Assembly: GCA_003024785.1 (NCBI GenBank)
Contig: PUQB01000189.1
Coordinates: 62,001-126,000, forward strand
Direction of reading: 5' to 3'
Source of the DNA: Selaginella tamariscina
Lineage: Eukaryota > Streptophyta > Lycopodiopsida > Selaginellales > Selaginellaceae
Length of the DNA stretch: 64,000 bases
The translations under genes were made by a program, and so were the position numbers. The notes under the pieces are model-generated. The model did not search any database. It was given only the letters and a program-made list of their open reading frames with translations, and had not been told where the DNA came from. The stretch's first letter is position 1; each line of letters opens with the position of its first letter. This document shows positions 46,421-59,540 of this stretch, piece after piece.

Positions 46421-48420
46421 GAGAGAGTACAATCCACACATGCATGTATCTACAAGTATTGTATCTGTATGGTATGTTCCAATGTATAAATGTACGTGTG
46501 CGTACACGCAGATACATTGTGTGTATGTATGATACATGTAGTATCTACACATACATATACAAATAATTAATTAAGTTTATTTACCTTTAATTCGGATTTA
46601 AGATGCCCACTAACTGTGTGGTGCTTATCTCTCACACGTAATGTACAACACCGTCTAGGAATAACACGTACACAAAAGTGCTCTACCGACTATATAAGTG
46701 TTACATCTGAGAAGAATGCATCTGTAAACATCACACTTTGCCATTTGCATGAATGATACATCAAACTCTTTTTCAGAACATTCCACTTGGCTCTCGGGGA
46801 TCTACAGTACTTGTTTATTGACTTTCCACACACACACACGTACAGTTATGTGTGCAATCGTAATCGACGAGTGTCTAATTCAAGTGCGTGCGTGCGTGCG
46901 TTTGTGTGTTTGTGTGTGTCGGAACTTAAAAAGCACTATACATGCTGCTGGGGTTTGAAAATGTTTATGGTTAATGATAGAAACGTAGTTAGGCGGGATT
47001 TAATGGCATCTCCAATCAGCTCTCATTGGCTAATGGATGCTAACTAACTATCTGTTACGATATCGTAGTTTATAGTTATTCAAAATCCAACGGACACGAT
47101 CTACCAAGAAAACTGGACATATAGGATCATCTCTTGTAGTAAGAATCTAAAGACTTGTTTATTCTGTTAATCGAGTGTGTGTGTTTGTGTGAGGGAAGTT
47201 GATATATAATATGTATATTAAAGAATAGTATGTTATCTCTTATTTGTGCGTATGTGTGTGTGCGCGTGTGTGTGTGGCATCAAAGTCGGTGCAGGCAAGC
47301 TTACAATCTATTGCTTATCACAATCAAGTATATACATATCCAGATGTATACACATGATATACTATTACTTCAAGTTTACGTAAATAAAATCCTGTGCAAT
47401 TATATAATTATTATCTTAATTTTAATAATTAACATATACATAATCAAATGTAGTAATATTGTCCATTGCCTGTAATTATAGCCTGTTAATTATTATATTT
47501 AATATATATTATTATTATATATTAAGAGAGACACACACCCTGTACATTCAGGTATTATCTTGTATAGTAACTTGGAATATCAAAACTCTTCATGCAAGTA
47601 ACACACATATATTTCATTGAATACACTATATATATATATATATATATAAGATAGAGAGAGAGAGAGAGAGATTGAGAGATTGATTGAGTGAGTGAGTGAG
47701 TGTTATACTAAATATGTTTATATATATACTTCTAGATCAACTTATGTTATATATAAAAGTTCTCTACTACCACTTTCATCAATCTAGAATTTTATAACAT
47801 TTTGAAGTAAGTTCTATATATATGTAAAATGTATAGTTAAGTGTATATAGCACGTTCATGAAGGCATATACATGTCTATCAGCACAGTGTACAACATTCG
47901 TGTTACATCAGTTTTAAAGTGACGCATGTGGAAACATTCATTGGATCACAGTGTCTGAGCTGTTATGCATTAGTTTTACGATGCTACAGCTATTCAGTTT
48001 CATGCACCAGTTAACAAGAGAACAACATAATAGTACGGTAGGTGTGTGTGTGTGTGCGCGCGTGTCTGTACGTACACTTCCTAAAGTAAAACACACACAT
48101 GCACGCATTTCACCCATGCCCGGCAACTCTCCAGGACTGAAGCTTCAGTGGAGTCTTCCTAACAATTTAACATGTGACAAAAGCTCTGGGAGCAGCATAT
48201 CTCAATATATATGTGATTAATGAATGTGCGTGCGTGTGTGTGTGTGTCAATGCAATAAGCTGACAACATGTCTACGAGGCGTTCATGCTACACCCTTTTT
48301 AAACAGTGCATATGGAAAAAATTATTTACATACTCACTATATGCTGCTCCCCTAATAATACTGATTAATTAAATAATATCAATATTATTATAAATTGTAT
48401 GTGCGGGATTAAATATATAT
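46421..48420. repeat. Spacer holding inverted relatives of the 31-38 kb array
   Basis: Around 46580-46760 and 46990-47110 the reverse complement matches blocks of the array at 36720-36900 and 34830-34930: ATATAGTCGG, AGATAAGCACCAC, CCAATGAGAGCT and GATATCGTAACTG-type words. A further weak match to the block at about 33115-33150 (TGAAGCTTCAGTGG) lies in direct orientation near 48135-48180. No exon is visible. A (TA)n(GA)n tract lies at about 47628-47670. Confidence 0.6.
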
Positions 48421-49596
48421 ACACCGACATTCTTTTTAATGTTTGTACTTGGATTTGCTAACACTGTGTATGATTACATGTGTACTGCCAGTAAGGATCA
48501 TGAGAAAAAGAATTAAAAATATCAAATAAATTCCGCGTTATCGGATCCAAACTTCACATCACATGGCAAGCACTTATATAGTACAAATCCTGTGCAAGGA
48601 ACAGCAGCGGCTGGAATCCATTTTTATATTTATTTATTTTCTATTTGTATTGGTTGTTATATATATCTCCTTCGCCACCACCAATTCGCCAACACTCTGA
48701 CTGATCCAAATATTCTGTAAACAATATTGTACATACACACAATATCGGTGCTATCACGGGTTTCACCGGGTTTTGACACAAATTATTATATGTATAAATG
48801 AGTTTAAACAATCTACGATTGTCTGTGGGCACTATAGTCGAAATCTGTTTTCGTTTTTTGGAATATATAATTGACAGTATATGAAATCATAAAGATCAGA
48901 TGATTTAAAATGCAACCATCAGAATTAAATGTTCGGGTTAATCTTAGTTGGCTTAGTGAGAATACACATGTTGATGCCAAAATGTCAAACCCACAGCTCG
49001 CAATTGAGTTTTCTACTTATAATCAATACACACACAGGCACAAAGTCTATATAATGTATTTTAGCTCTTTGTTCCGCCAGCGAAGTTGAATATGCAGTTT
49101 GATTGTAAACATAAGGAGAAGTCCCATGATGTTATGCTTGGCATATGGTTCGGTGAGCAATCAATTTTACAAGTACTTCAATATGCTAGTGGACGTCCAT
49201 ATGCAGTACATATGTATATATTTCTTGAGCTGCTTTGAATTTAAGGAGATTCACTGCATATTTCTCCATCTTCTAGAATGATGTCATATCACGTAATATT
49301 ATTGAAATGCGTACTCATATATATATGTACTTTAAGTGTATGAAGTCCAACTAAGTAGGACCATGTTGGAGTAGTATGGATGCTTAAGCAAGGGTGAAAC
49401 TTGAGTGAAGTTCATTTGAAGAAGATAATAGAACACACACATATTATACAATGTAAAAGGCTGCTAAAGTAAACCAATGAGCACATGGGTGCATACGTGG
49501 AACGTCTAAGTACATATACATATAAACACGCTCCGTCCTTCGGCATCTTTTGAAATACAAAACGTGAATAAAAACGTAAATGTCAAGTCTGAGGTG
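48421..49596 (+). repeat. Segmental duplication, copy B
   Basis: Second, shorter direct copy of 44619-46420, offset by 3-4 kb, with the same anchors in the same order. Divergence is moderate, with many small indels, so the event is not recent. The RPC9-derived scrap at 49704-49801 follows about 100 bp later and has no counterpart after copy A. Confidence 0.85.
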
Positions 49597-49703
49597 GGGT
49601 ATATGGAGAGCACACATGCATGTATGTACAAGTAGTGTATCTTTAGCATATGTATGATACGTATGTACACGTACACTGTGTGTACGAGCATATGTGTACA
49701 CCT

Positions 49704-49801
49704 ATGGAATTCTACCTGTAATGCAAGGCTGAGATTGGCCAACTTGAAGACGCTCAGTTCTTGAAAGACGAGCAGCAAGCGGAGCTTATGAAAGCTTCAC
49801 C
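49704..49801 (-). pseudogene. Inverted fragment of RPC9 exon 3
   Basis: Read on the - strand, this stretch matches RPC9 exon 3 (about 28796-28893) nearly base for base. Shared words include CGCTTGCTGCTCGTCTTTCA, GAGCGTCTTCAAGTTG, CCAATCTCAG and GTAGAATTCCAT. It covers only the 3' two-thirds of the exon and stops near the donor. Neighbouring RPC9 introns and exons are absent. It is a dispersed gene scrap, not a second gene. Confidence 0.9.
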
Positions 49802-49838
49802 TCATTAGGCATTAACAATGTTATTATTATTAATATCA

Positions 49839-50430
49839 CATGAAAAACAATGACATTTCTCAACCACCATCAACTTCATCTTCTAGTTTCTCTCAGCCAC
49901 CAACAAATGCATCGTTCAATTTACCTGTTGCCAGACCATCGCCATTGGTACCACTTGCTATTACAGGAATGTGGAGTTTGCATGAGTTATTAATTCTCAA
50001 TGCTGCTAAGAAATTAGATTTTGAGGTACAAACTCATGGAAGTGTGCAAGAGAAACATAAAACAAGTGTTAAGTGATGGGAATTAATTGCAAAGTAAGTT
50101 TAGCAATAAGTTTTACTAATTTAAAAATTTTGATTTGTTTCTATTTATGTATTGTCTAGGAACAACATAGTTGCTCTCTAACTCTTTGTTCACTACAACG
50201 AATGATGCTGTCTAACTCTTTGTTCACCTACAACGAATGATGGTGTAGGGGATAAGTTAATGTATTTCTATTAAATAATTAACTTTGATTTTATAAAAAA
50301 TGATCTTGAAGCTTGACATTCATATGGATCATAAGGAAGGCCAATCAAGAAGTTGGAAGTCACAATTCTCAAAAGGAAGCCACTCTAGAAAGGATGGCAC
50401 AAGTTAATGAAAAAATCATTACAAGTATAA
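49839..50430 (+). pseudogene. Remnant of a trihelix-type (Myb/SANT-like) DNA-binding protein gene
   Basis: The first 78 codons, from an ATG at 49839, read as a Pro/Ser-rich N-terminus followed by MWSLHELLILNAAKKLDFEV and QEKHKTSVK, then after a stop WELIAK. In trihelix proteins a W..(E)..LL..AK..DFE block is followed by EKHKT....WE.IA, so this looks like the first helices of such a domain. The stop at 50074-50076 and the lack of the remaining helices in any frame suggest a broken copy; the AAAGTAAGTTT after WELIAK could be an old splice donor. Family call is from memory and moderate. Confidence 0.4.
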
Positions 50431-53400
50431 GTAAGCTAGCCAAAAGTGACGCATGCATCTCAAACGATAAGTTCTTAATTTTATAATAAAAAATTTAACT
50501 TCCAGGCACAGAACAAGGACTAACAATATGTTATGTGTATTGCTAATTTTCTAGCTGCAAAAAAACCTCTTGAGTCGACTTGAATTTTCTGTTATAACAA
50601 ATGCCTAGACTTTGCAGTGGATGCCCTTCTTATTTGCACTCAAGTTCTGCTTTGAAATTCTTTTTTTTTAAATTAAATTAAACTCAATTGTTTCTACTAT
50701 AAGTTTGATATTTTTGAAACTTAAATATGTAATTCTATTGTGCACAATAAATTGTGTTTTTAACTATATGTCATTCTTTGGTGGACAATGCTATATCTTG
50801 TTTTATAAAACTTGGAATTGACTAATTCCTTTTCTAGTTAGTAGCCCTAATGTTTATGGAAAGAGTGATATCAATTTCATATAAATTTTATTTTTTTTGA
50901 CATTCTTAAAAACTACAATATACTTATTGAAGTTTTTCTTAACATGCAAATACATATAGATCATGACTTTAGGAAATTCAAAAAGCTTGTATTGATTTTG
51001 TTTCAAATTACAAACATAATCAGTTAACTCATGTCTAAGTTGCCTTACTTTCATATTCGAATATACTAGTTAGCCTTGTAGTCCATGAGACACATTGGTC
51101 ATTCCTTCCTGTCCTACATTAGGAAAACAATTCTTCTAGTTGATCATATATGTCTAATTGAAAATTATGAACAACACAATATGTTTTGATAACTCTTGAA
51201 TATCTTCCATCTCAATTTTGTTTCTCAATAATCGCAATTATCGTTTAACAACTATTCTTAAAGAATACAATTCTACTTTCTTGTACATATCCACCTTCCA
51301 TTGTTGATTTTCATATTCTTTTGTTGTTGATTCTAAACTTACATTTAAGTATTCTATTAGTAAGCAAATCAAGTCGGTATAGATGCCCATGATGATTTTT
51401 AAAAGCATTATAATAAGTCTTTTCTTAGTTGTTGTGATGGCAATAAAATATTATTATCTTTAACTTTAACATAAAAAAGGACCTATACAAAATTACACAA
51501 GTGATTAAAAAACCTTAGATGTAAACATATGATTTATGTAATATATACTTTATGTTGATCCTTATTATGTGTTTATAAGTCGTGCAATACTTTGAAATTA
51601 ACTTTCATTTAGGCTCAAATACCTCCAATTTCACTATAATTAAACATGTCATCAAGTATATGTCTTTGATTAACTGAGGGTTCTAAGATCACAATATGCT
51701 TATCTTCATTTAGATTTTTTAGTTCTTTAATTATAAAGTTGTAAAGTTGTATCTTGTAAATTATTAAAGTCATATAATATTATTGTAATTTGGGATAATC
51801 ATTTAATTCACTTGAAAGCTGACGTAATAAATTTTATTAACACATAAGAAACATATTATTAAGGAAAGACTTGATGCTCATTTGCTTGCTAATATTTAAG
51901 TTGAAAGAATAAACATTTTGAAAAATGAGCAAAAAATATTTTACTTATTTAGTTTATAAATATATCAAATCTTAGACTTCACCATGTCTTCCTTTATGTA
52001 AGTTACAATGTTAATAGAAATTTCCTTCTTTCTTGTAACGATTTAAAGCTTGAACATGCATTATATCAATAAAAAGTTGAGACAATAAATCAAATTATAA
52101 AATAAAAAAATATTAAAAAAATTATATGTTTCAATACCGCATACCTTAAGAAAAATAAATTAAAAGAAACATGACTTTCCATAAATGTCAATATTTCTTT
52201 GGCCTCTTTTTGAGTTTTAATGACGTTTTTATTTAAATAATTAAAACTTGGGCCAAGCAATCATCCATATTTTTAGTCCTTTTAGGTTTTATATAATTTT
52301 TAAAAATATTTAAATATTTTTAAGTAAGAATCATTTCCCAATTTTAATGTCTACAACTAAACTTATACATTTTTATTAACTCACAATTGGGCAAAAATGA
52401 TCGACAATAAAAACTAAACATAAAACTTTGAGTTGAAATTGTTTAGAAAGTTTATGTCATAATGCTTAAATGAAAAAACATAATTAACTTCCACTTTAAT
52501 TTTAAAAAGTTCTTCAAGCTTATTTAATAACAATAATAAAAAGAAATGAAAAGCATCTCACCCGAACATATATATATTATGTAATATTGCACTAGCTTTT
52601 GTTCATTTAATGCTCCATTTTTTAATTGTTTTATATGCATAAAGTTGAAGTCATTCTAGTGATTGCATATTATTAAATTTTTATAATCCCTTCTTATCAA
52701 TTGTGTATGAGAATCAATATTTTTTAAATAGTGGGCAAAAACTACATAATTTTCATCATTAAAAACTACAATACTAAGATTAAATTTGAGTTAACATTGT
52801 ATGTTTCTTTAACAATTGAGACATTGTAAAAGAAGTATATATTCTTGGTATGTATCAACAAAGGCATAATATTTACACCATTTTGCACTATTTCAAAAGC
52901 AACTAGACTTTGATGAAATTTTTTTACTTTCTCATGCATCTCAATTATGTCCATGCCTTTATCAAATAGTAAATACTTTTAATAAAAGTTTTAAATTGTA
53001 TGTGTGTCCTACAATAACAATAATCAAAAACCATATATGAAATCATATGTTTTTTTTTATTAAAATGTATAAACTTCATCACCATTTAATATTTTTGCCG
53101 GACCATTAAAATGGTAGCATACATGTTTCTTATTTAAATTTAATATTCTTAATTATTCAAACATGCTACTCAATAATGGACTGTTATATAAGATAATAAA
53201 ATATTATATTCTCGCTATCTAATATGATACTAAAACCTTAACAAAAGAATGAAATGTCTTTCTTATGCAATGTAGACTTAATCAAAATGAGAAAGTTCAA
53301 ACAAGCTTACACACTTGGTTTGTATGAATTGAATGATTACAAAATTTGTCATTTCCATTATTTCATGTTCATTTTCATAATTACTTTCGTTAATATTTTA

Positions 53401-56400
53401 ATGAAAATCTTCATTATTGAGCATATCATTCACTAATTGCTCTAAAAGACTGACTTTCTATGTTTTATTTATTGTTTTTTTTTTAGCATGATTTTCATAT
53501 ACAAAAAGATTTCTATCACACTCTTATTGTATTACTTATTTCTTGGTATAAAATAGAATCTAAATTTTAAAATATGTCACCCCAACTTTAATGTCATTCC
53601 TCTTCATTTTAATGAATAAAAAAATAAGTTGCGCATTTGCAAAATTGTAATGCTTATTGTGTAATTCTTTTATTATATCAATTATATACTTTACGTTAGT
53701 TGTGATATTTGTAAGTCCTTATACTCACTTTTTGCTTATTACATCTTGTGTAAAAATAAAAGTAAGGCATATTTCAACTATATAATATTGAATACCCTAA
53801 GTTATGTAATGAAATATACATAAAACTACAAATAAAGAAGATTCATAATAAAAACTATGACATTAATCATCTTGACTTCCAATCCACTTCTCTTAAGTTT
53901 AATAAACACATATTTTTATAGTTTCATATATGCATGATAGTATAAACATAAATGAATTAAGTTTGAACCTTGTAAAGAAATATGGTGATTAACATTTTAT
54001 TGTTGTTATTACTACTTAAAAAGAGTACATGTGGATATGAAAACATCAGAATGTGTTAGTTCTTTACTTGTTTTTGAAGTTTTGGAGTTCTCTTGGAATA
54101 ACAAATTTTAATGCAATTTTGACAAATGTAATCAGCACACATTTCCCTTTCACACACACAAGCATGTGAGTGCACCTTTGTTCTAGATTTAATTAAATTA
54201 TAATTTAATATAGCTTTGGTAATCAAATTAATTATTACATAAACACTTCTCCAAGTCTTAAGATACATTTTCACATAATTTTGACATAATTAGACATGTC
54301 CTTGTTTCATCCTATGTAATGTCACATATCTCTTTCACAACAAGCTTATGCATACAATTGCATGTTTGAACACACACACAAATACGGTATGAAATTTATT
54401 CAAAATTGAGTTTGATGATACCAATGCCCTTATCTCTTTAGAAAACATTTAACATTTTGCACATGATTTATAGAATAAAATGCACTTCTACCTTAATTAT
54501 TTAAAAAAAGGGTAATGTCAAATATGTCTAGGAAACTTAACTTTATACTTGATTAAAAAATATAATTTTTTGCATTGACATGGTTAGTCATATATTTGGT
54601 TTTTACACCATTACATAGTTAATTAAATGATATTGAATATTAATTATAATAAGCTATTGAACTATGTTTGAAAGTCCTAGATGTAATGAGAAACAACCCC
54701 GCTTAATGCACTTAGGTATTTAGGTGTAGTTTGGTTGATTGTTATTAAATATGTTAAGAAACTCTAAGCACTTACCTTTTAAAAAATTCTTCCCTTGTTT
54801 TGACATTCCAAATTGGTGAGTTCGACATGTTGAATATGGTTAAAAACACCTATAGGGTTGCCCTACAATTACATCTCTTAAACTCCTCAAGTTATGGTTT
54901 AGGGGTCGATGGGTCGTTAAGTTGAACTCACCAAGTAAATTCTTATTAAGAATGCCTTATAGTCCCTTAAACTCAAAAGTTACACATGGTGCTATGAACA
55001 TGAATTGTAGATGTCAACTCTAGAGCCCCTTTATGAACTCTTAAAAATATGGTAAAAAGAACCTATCAACCAAAATCACACGCACACAATTGGATAAGGA
55101 CACGTATGTGCCTTTACTTAACTACGAATGTTAGTTCTACAAAAGAACTCATGCTAACAAACCTAGGTCATTTAACCCTTGAATATATTTACACCCAAGG
55201 TGAATGGCCCCTAGCCAAGTGTGCTAATCGACATACCTAGCCTAACCTCCCTTTGACTGGATGCCCAAGCCTAATGCGAGCACAAGCATGCCCCTTGCTA
55301 GAGTCTCGGCATTAAACACATGAGACAACCCCATAGGGCGTGTTTATCATTTAGCTTAGTCACATCTTTATGTAACACTATTTCTTAATATTATTTTATA
55401 AAGTGGGCTAACATGAAATCTAGAAAACATGGAAGGCTCTCTGTCACATATATTAAGTAAGATATATAATGAGCATTCATGGGTTCATTCTTTTACTAGT
55501 GCAAGCTCTAGTTTATGACACAACCCTTTGTTGTGCCACCTCAACTTCTATACAATGGTAAATTCGTGTTTAAGAGGTCTTGTCGAAGTGCATGTTTTAA
55601 CGATTAAAGATTGAGGCATGTCTTTAACCTTCTCTTACACATCAAATTAGGACTAGCACTCGCAGTTAAGTAGAGGCACATACGTGTCCTTATCCAATTG
55701 TGTGCGTGTGATTTTGGTTAATAGGTTCTCTTTATTATGTTCTTAAGAGTTCATAAAGGGGCTTTAGAGTTGACATGTACGATCCATGTTCATAGCACCA
55801 TGTATAACTCTAGAGTTTAAGGGACTATAAGGATCTTGAGAAATAGTGTTACATGAAGATGTGACTAAGCTAGATAAACACGCCCTATGGAGTTGTCTCA
55901 TGTGTTTAATGCCGAGGGATTGGATACTCTAGCAAGGGGCATGCTTGTGCTTGCATTAGGCTTGGGCATCTAGTCAAAGGGAGGTTAGGCTAGGTATGTC
56001 GATTAGCACACTTGGCTAGGTAGGTGTAAATATATTCAAGGGTTAAATGACTTAAGTTTGTTAGCATGAGTTCTTTTGTGAGGCACTCACAAAGTTGTGT
56101 ACTTAAGTTTACTCAAACTTAACTTAGATAAAACACTTATATCCTCACTAAATACTACTCTTAGATATAGGGTATGACTTGACCACTAAAATCCTTAGAG
56201 GTTAGTTATGAGTTAAGGTACCCTTTATTGCCCTAAAGAGGTTATACTTCTTAACGAGGGTAATTATTTAAAAAGTAAGTCATATTGCCTTAGCTATGTC
56301 ATGAGGGTATATGTAAAGCATATTTCCTTAGTGGAGTAAGGGCATAAGCTTGTTTAGGTATTTTGAAGTGATGGTTCAAGGGATAGTCATTTTAAGGGAC

Positions 56401-57800
56401 TTAATGTAGGACCTTAACTCTCGTGCCTATTTAGACATTTGAGTTATACTCTTGACATCATCTTGAAAGACTTAATATTGCTTATATAGGATGTTGATAC
56501 TAAATAGTCACATAGTCCACTTGTTTGCCCTTAGAGCATACATATATAGAATGATCTAACTATCAAGCACTACTTCTACCGCAAGGAGTTAGAGTTCTAT
56601 TTGTGCACATACACACCAAGATGTATGTATGTATATAAGCTACAAATGATTTTGTACGTATATGGGTCAAGATACCTAAAATTGCTCCAAGTGGCACTAA
56701 TTATTGTATGGAATGGCATGACTAATAGCTTAAGGCAGAGTGGTTGCCTTTGAAGCCTGGAACAAGAGTACAACAAGGAAGCTTACCTTGACAGGTTCTT
56801 AAGATAGTCAAGTCTTTGGACCAAGTCTTTGGACCATTACTACTGCAAGCTATATAGGGTCATCAACTTGACAACATAATTTTTATTTCTCACTTCTCAC
56901 ACGCAACCTTTACATATTACAACATACATCAAGATCCCTCCATCAATAAGTTCAATATTGAGTTTTATTAAGGATCAACAACCTTTTAAATAAAATTTTC
57001 ATTAGCGAATGGTTATTTACATTAGCTAATCAAATTATAATAAATTATTTATTATATTGATAATTTATTTTTTAACATGCTGGTTATTTAAAATTTATAA
57101 TTTTGGCACCTATGTGGTGTTTACACGACTTTCTTGGTGATAACTAAATAACATGTAACTTTGCTCAGTTAAATGGTTATCATGCATAAATTGGGTTAAA
57201 AAAGTTTAATTCACTACCCAAAACTACAGTACCTACCGAGGAACAAGAATTTGTGGAGATTCTCTTGTGTACACACCTTAAACATGTAAATAATATGGAA
57301 TTTATAGATTTGTGTTTATAAATATGCAGGAGGTTTATGAAATTCCATAGACCTACAAATTTGTAAACATAAATTTATATACATATAAATTTATACCTAT
57401 GTACACCATATATTCACCCTTAAACAAGATATGTAGATATATACAAACATATATGTAAGTTAATATCACTTATTATGTGTGTGTGTGTGATTATATGCAT
57501 ATTATACATGCGAGCCCGTACAAAAACTAAAGAAGTTGTATGTGTGATATCTACATATTTATAGTGCAAAATATAACATATTTTACTTCATTTAAACTTA
57601 TGTGATACGTATGAAATATTTCAAGAATAATATGGCCATGGTCTTTATAATTTTAATATGTTTTCTTCACAAAGGTATTTTCTAGAAGCATTTATATCCT
57701 CATATACAAGAATATACACCTCTATATATATACACACATGTACACATACGGACACACATGTATTATATAACTACTTTCGTTCATGTGATATTTAAGACTT
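50431..57800. other. Very AT-rich, microsatellite-poor block
   Basis: The texture changes sharply at about 50.1 kb. The (TG)n, (CT)n and (GA)n tracts typical of the rest of the window almost vanish, CpG is scarce, and no exon is visible on either strand. The block returns to the usual texture near 57.4-57.8 kb. Around 51000-51330 the - strand has a weak, broken resemblance to the end of a PIF/Harbinger-type transposase (KIEMEDIQELSKHIV and a later REL/RHEL-type stretch), not strong enough to call. An inverted permuted repeat occupies 54957-56090. The likely nature is old, heavily mutated transposon-derived DNA. Confidence 0.55.
54957..56090. repeat. Inverted, circularly permuted repeat pair
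   Basis: Arm 1 (about 54957-55395) reads block X then block Y. Arm 2 (about 55650-56090), reverse-complemented, reads Y then X. X includes ATAGTCCCTTAAACTC, ATGGTGCTATGAACATG and AATTGGATAAGGACACGTAT. Y includes AAAGAACTCATGCTAACAAA, AAGTGTGCTAATCGACATAC, CATAGGGCGTGTTTATC and AGTCACATCTT.ATGTAACAC. Both arms are highly similar. This order is expected if a tandem X-Y array was cut at different points and one piece inverted. No coding sequence is evident. Confidence 0.85.
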
Positions 57801-58286
57801 AATTATATGTTCTTCATATAATATTATATTTAAAATGTGTACATAATTTTTAATTTAATTAACTAGTAAGTGAAAAACTGTAGTGGTAGTTATAACTTAT
57901 ATTAACAACATGAACTGGGGAAAAGTGGGCAGATTTATTATAGCATTTAATAATAGACATAAACCACGTACATGGTCTCAAGATCAAGAATATGCACCAA
58001 ATAATATTATACGCACCAATCTCATCGTATTGTTCAAGTTACCACATCAAAATCTCATGATACACCCTGTCGTTACATATAGGATTTTTGTATTTAACTA
58101 ATCCCCACAAATTAGAAGAAATGATGATCAAAATGGGATTGTCTTTGTGTGTGTGCGTGTAATTCATTAGCACGAAGGTGTAAATACGTATATACAGAAA
58201 ATATATTGTATACATATAAACGTTAAAAACTTATAACAATACAATACAAGACATACAAACAACACAAACACATATGCATGAGTTAC
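57801..58286. other. AT-rich spacer
   Basis: No supported feature apart from a short (GT)n tract near 58148. An open + strand stretch at about 57883-58101 has no recognisable domain. Confidence 0.55.
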
Positions 58287-58389
58287 CAAAGTTTCTAAGG
58301 CAGCAGCTCTACTGTACACTGCTGATCCAGCTCGTTTTGTTGCACGACTATGAGATGTTACTACATTCTCTCCCCACCTTACAACTTCC
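58287..58389 (-). other. Exon-like fragment of an unrecognised protein
   Basis: On the - strand a TTTTCAG acceptor is followed by 103 nt of open frame reading EVVRWGENVVTSHSRATKRA and then GSAVYSRAAALETL, ending at a GTAACT donor. The helical, Ala/Arg-rich texture looks like genuine coding sequence, but no partner exons were found on either side. I do not recognise the family. It may be a transposed or residual exon. Confidence 0.3.
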
Positions 58390-58484
58390 CTGAAAATGAT
58401 TAATGTCAGCTGACATACATGCGCACCCACGCACATGCAGGTGCAAATATTGTAAGTTATGTTTAAAAAATGAACAATAATGTG

Positions 58485-59540
58485 CACCTCGCTTCTTGAG
58501 TCAAATGAAGTGGCCGGAGAAAGGAAGATCTATTCATTATCAGGCAGTGAGGAACAAGTGTTGTGATGTCTTGGTGGAGAACACACTCATCAAAATATGC
58601 GGGTGTCTCTCTGATGCTGATAATATTTTTTGAGAGGACAACCCATCGGAACGTGGTTACATGGAATGCGCTCTTATATGGATACGTGAAATATGGGAAG
58701 AGCAAGATGGCTGTCAAGCTCTTTGATGCCATGGATATCAGTGAATGCAAAGCTAATGTCAGAACTTACGTTGCAGCGCTTGAGGCTTGTGCATTTTTGT
58801 CCAAAGAGAACAAAAGATAGGTTATCAAGGGAGATGATATTCACACCCAAGCGTTGTTGTAACATCTTTGTAGAGAATACATGTACATGAAAGGGAGAAG
58901 TAGGAATGGAAGCACGCAAGATTTTCTATGGGATGCTTTACCGTGACATTGTAACATGGAACTGCCTCATCCAGGGCTACGTGGAGAATGGGGGGACGAG
59001 CTTGCACTGGAGATGCTTCAAAGGATGGTCTATGAAGGTGTTACACTGAAGAGTGCTTCCTTTGTTGCAAGAGTGATGGCTTGTAAGAACCTGGAGGATA
59101 TGAAGAAAGAAATGCATTTCCACAGTGAGGAGTGATACACAGATTGGGACATGTTTAGTTGAGTTCTATGGCAAGTGGATGTGCTATAGAAGTTTTGACT
59201 CTATAATAGTGAAGGACGTCTATGCTTGGAATGCATTATTGACTGGCTATAGAAAAGTGATCCAACTCCTTTGAGACAATTGAACAAGAAAGGAGTGTGT
59301 ACCCAAACGAGGTGAGTTTAACAAAGCACGCCAAAGGATACCTTGAGGAAATGTAGTTAAAATACAGTATCCCTCCTGATAAAATACATTATACATACGT
59401 GTATGCTGGCAAGGGATAACCGTATAGAGGAAGCATTACGAAGATGCCATTTGATGCAGATGTTGTTACGTGGACCTCAATACTTGTGCTGTCACAAGTG
59501 GAACAACGTAGCTGTGCAAGGGTGGCATACAATCATTATT
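58485..59540 (+). pseudogene. PPR protein pseudogene (PLS-type)
   Basis: Pieces of pentatricopeptide repeats follow one another in changing frames: DVLVENTLIKICGCLSDADN, then RNVVTWNALLYGYVKYG, VKLFDAMDISECKANVRTYV, ARKIFYGMLYRDIVTWNCLI, a GYVENG word, ARDNRIEEAL and finally DADVVTWTS. The VVTWN.L..GY motif at roughly 31-35 residue spacing is typical of P/L/S repeats in organelle RNA-editing and processing factors. The first shift follows a run of T at 58626-58631; a frame change near 58814-58830, in-frame stops and further shifts follow. No start or C-terminal E/DYW domain is visible. A decayed host gene copy, plausibly a former retrocopy since no introns are seen. Confidence 0.8.

Noticed and set aside
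51000-51330. Possible PIF/Harbinger transposase end on the - strand
   Set aside because: The resemblance is short, broken and has no catalytic residues or terminal repeats that I can see.
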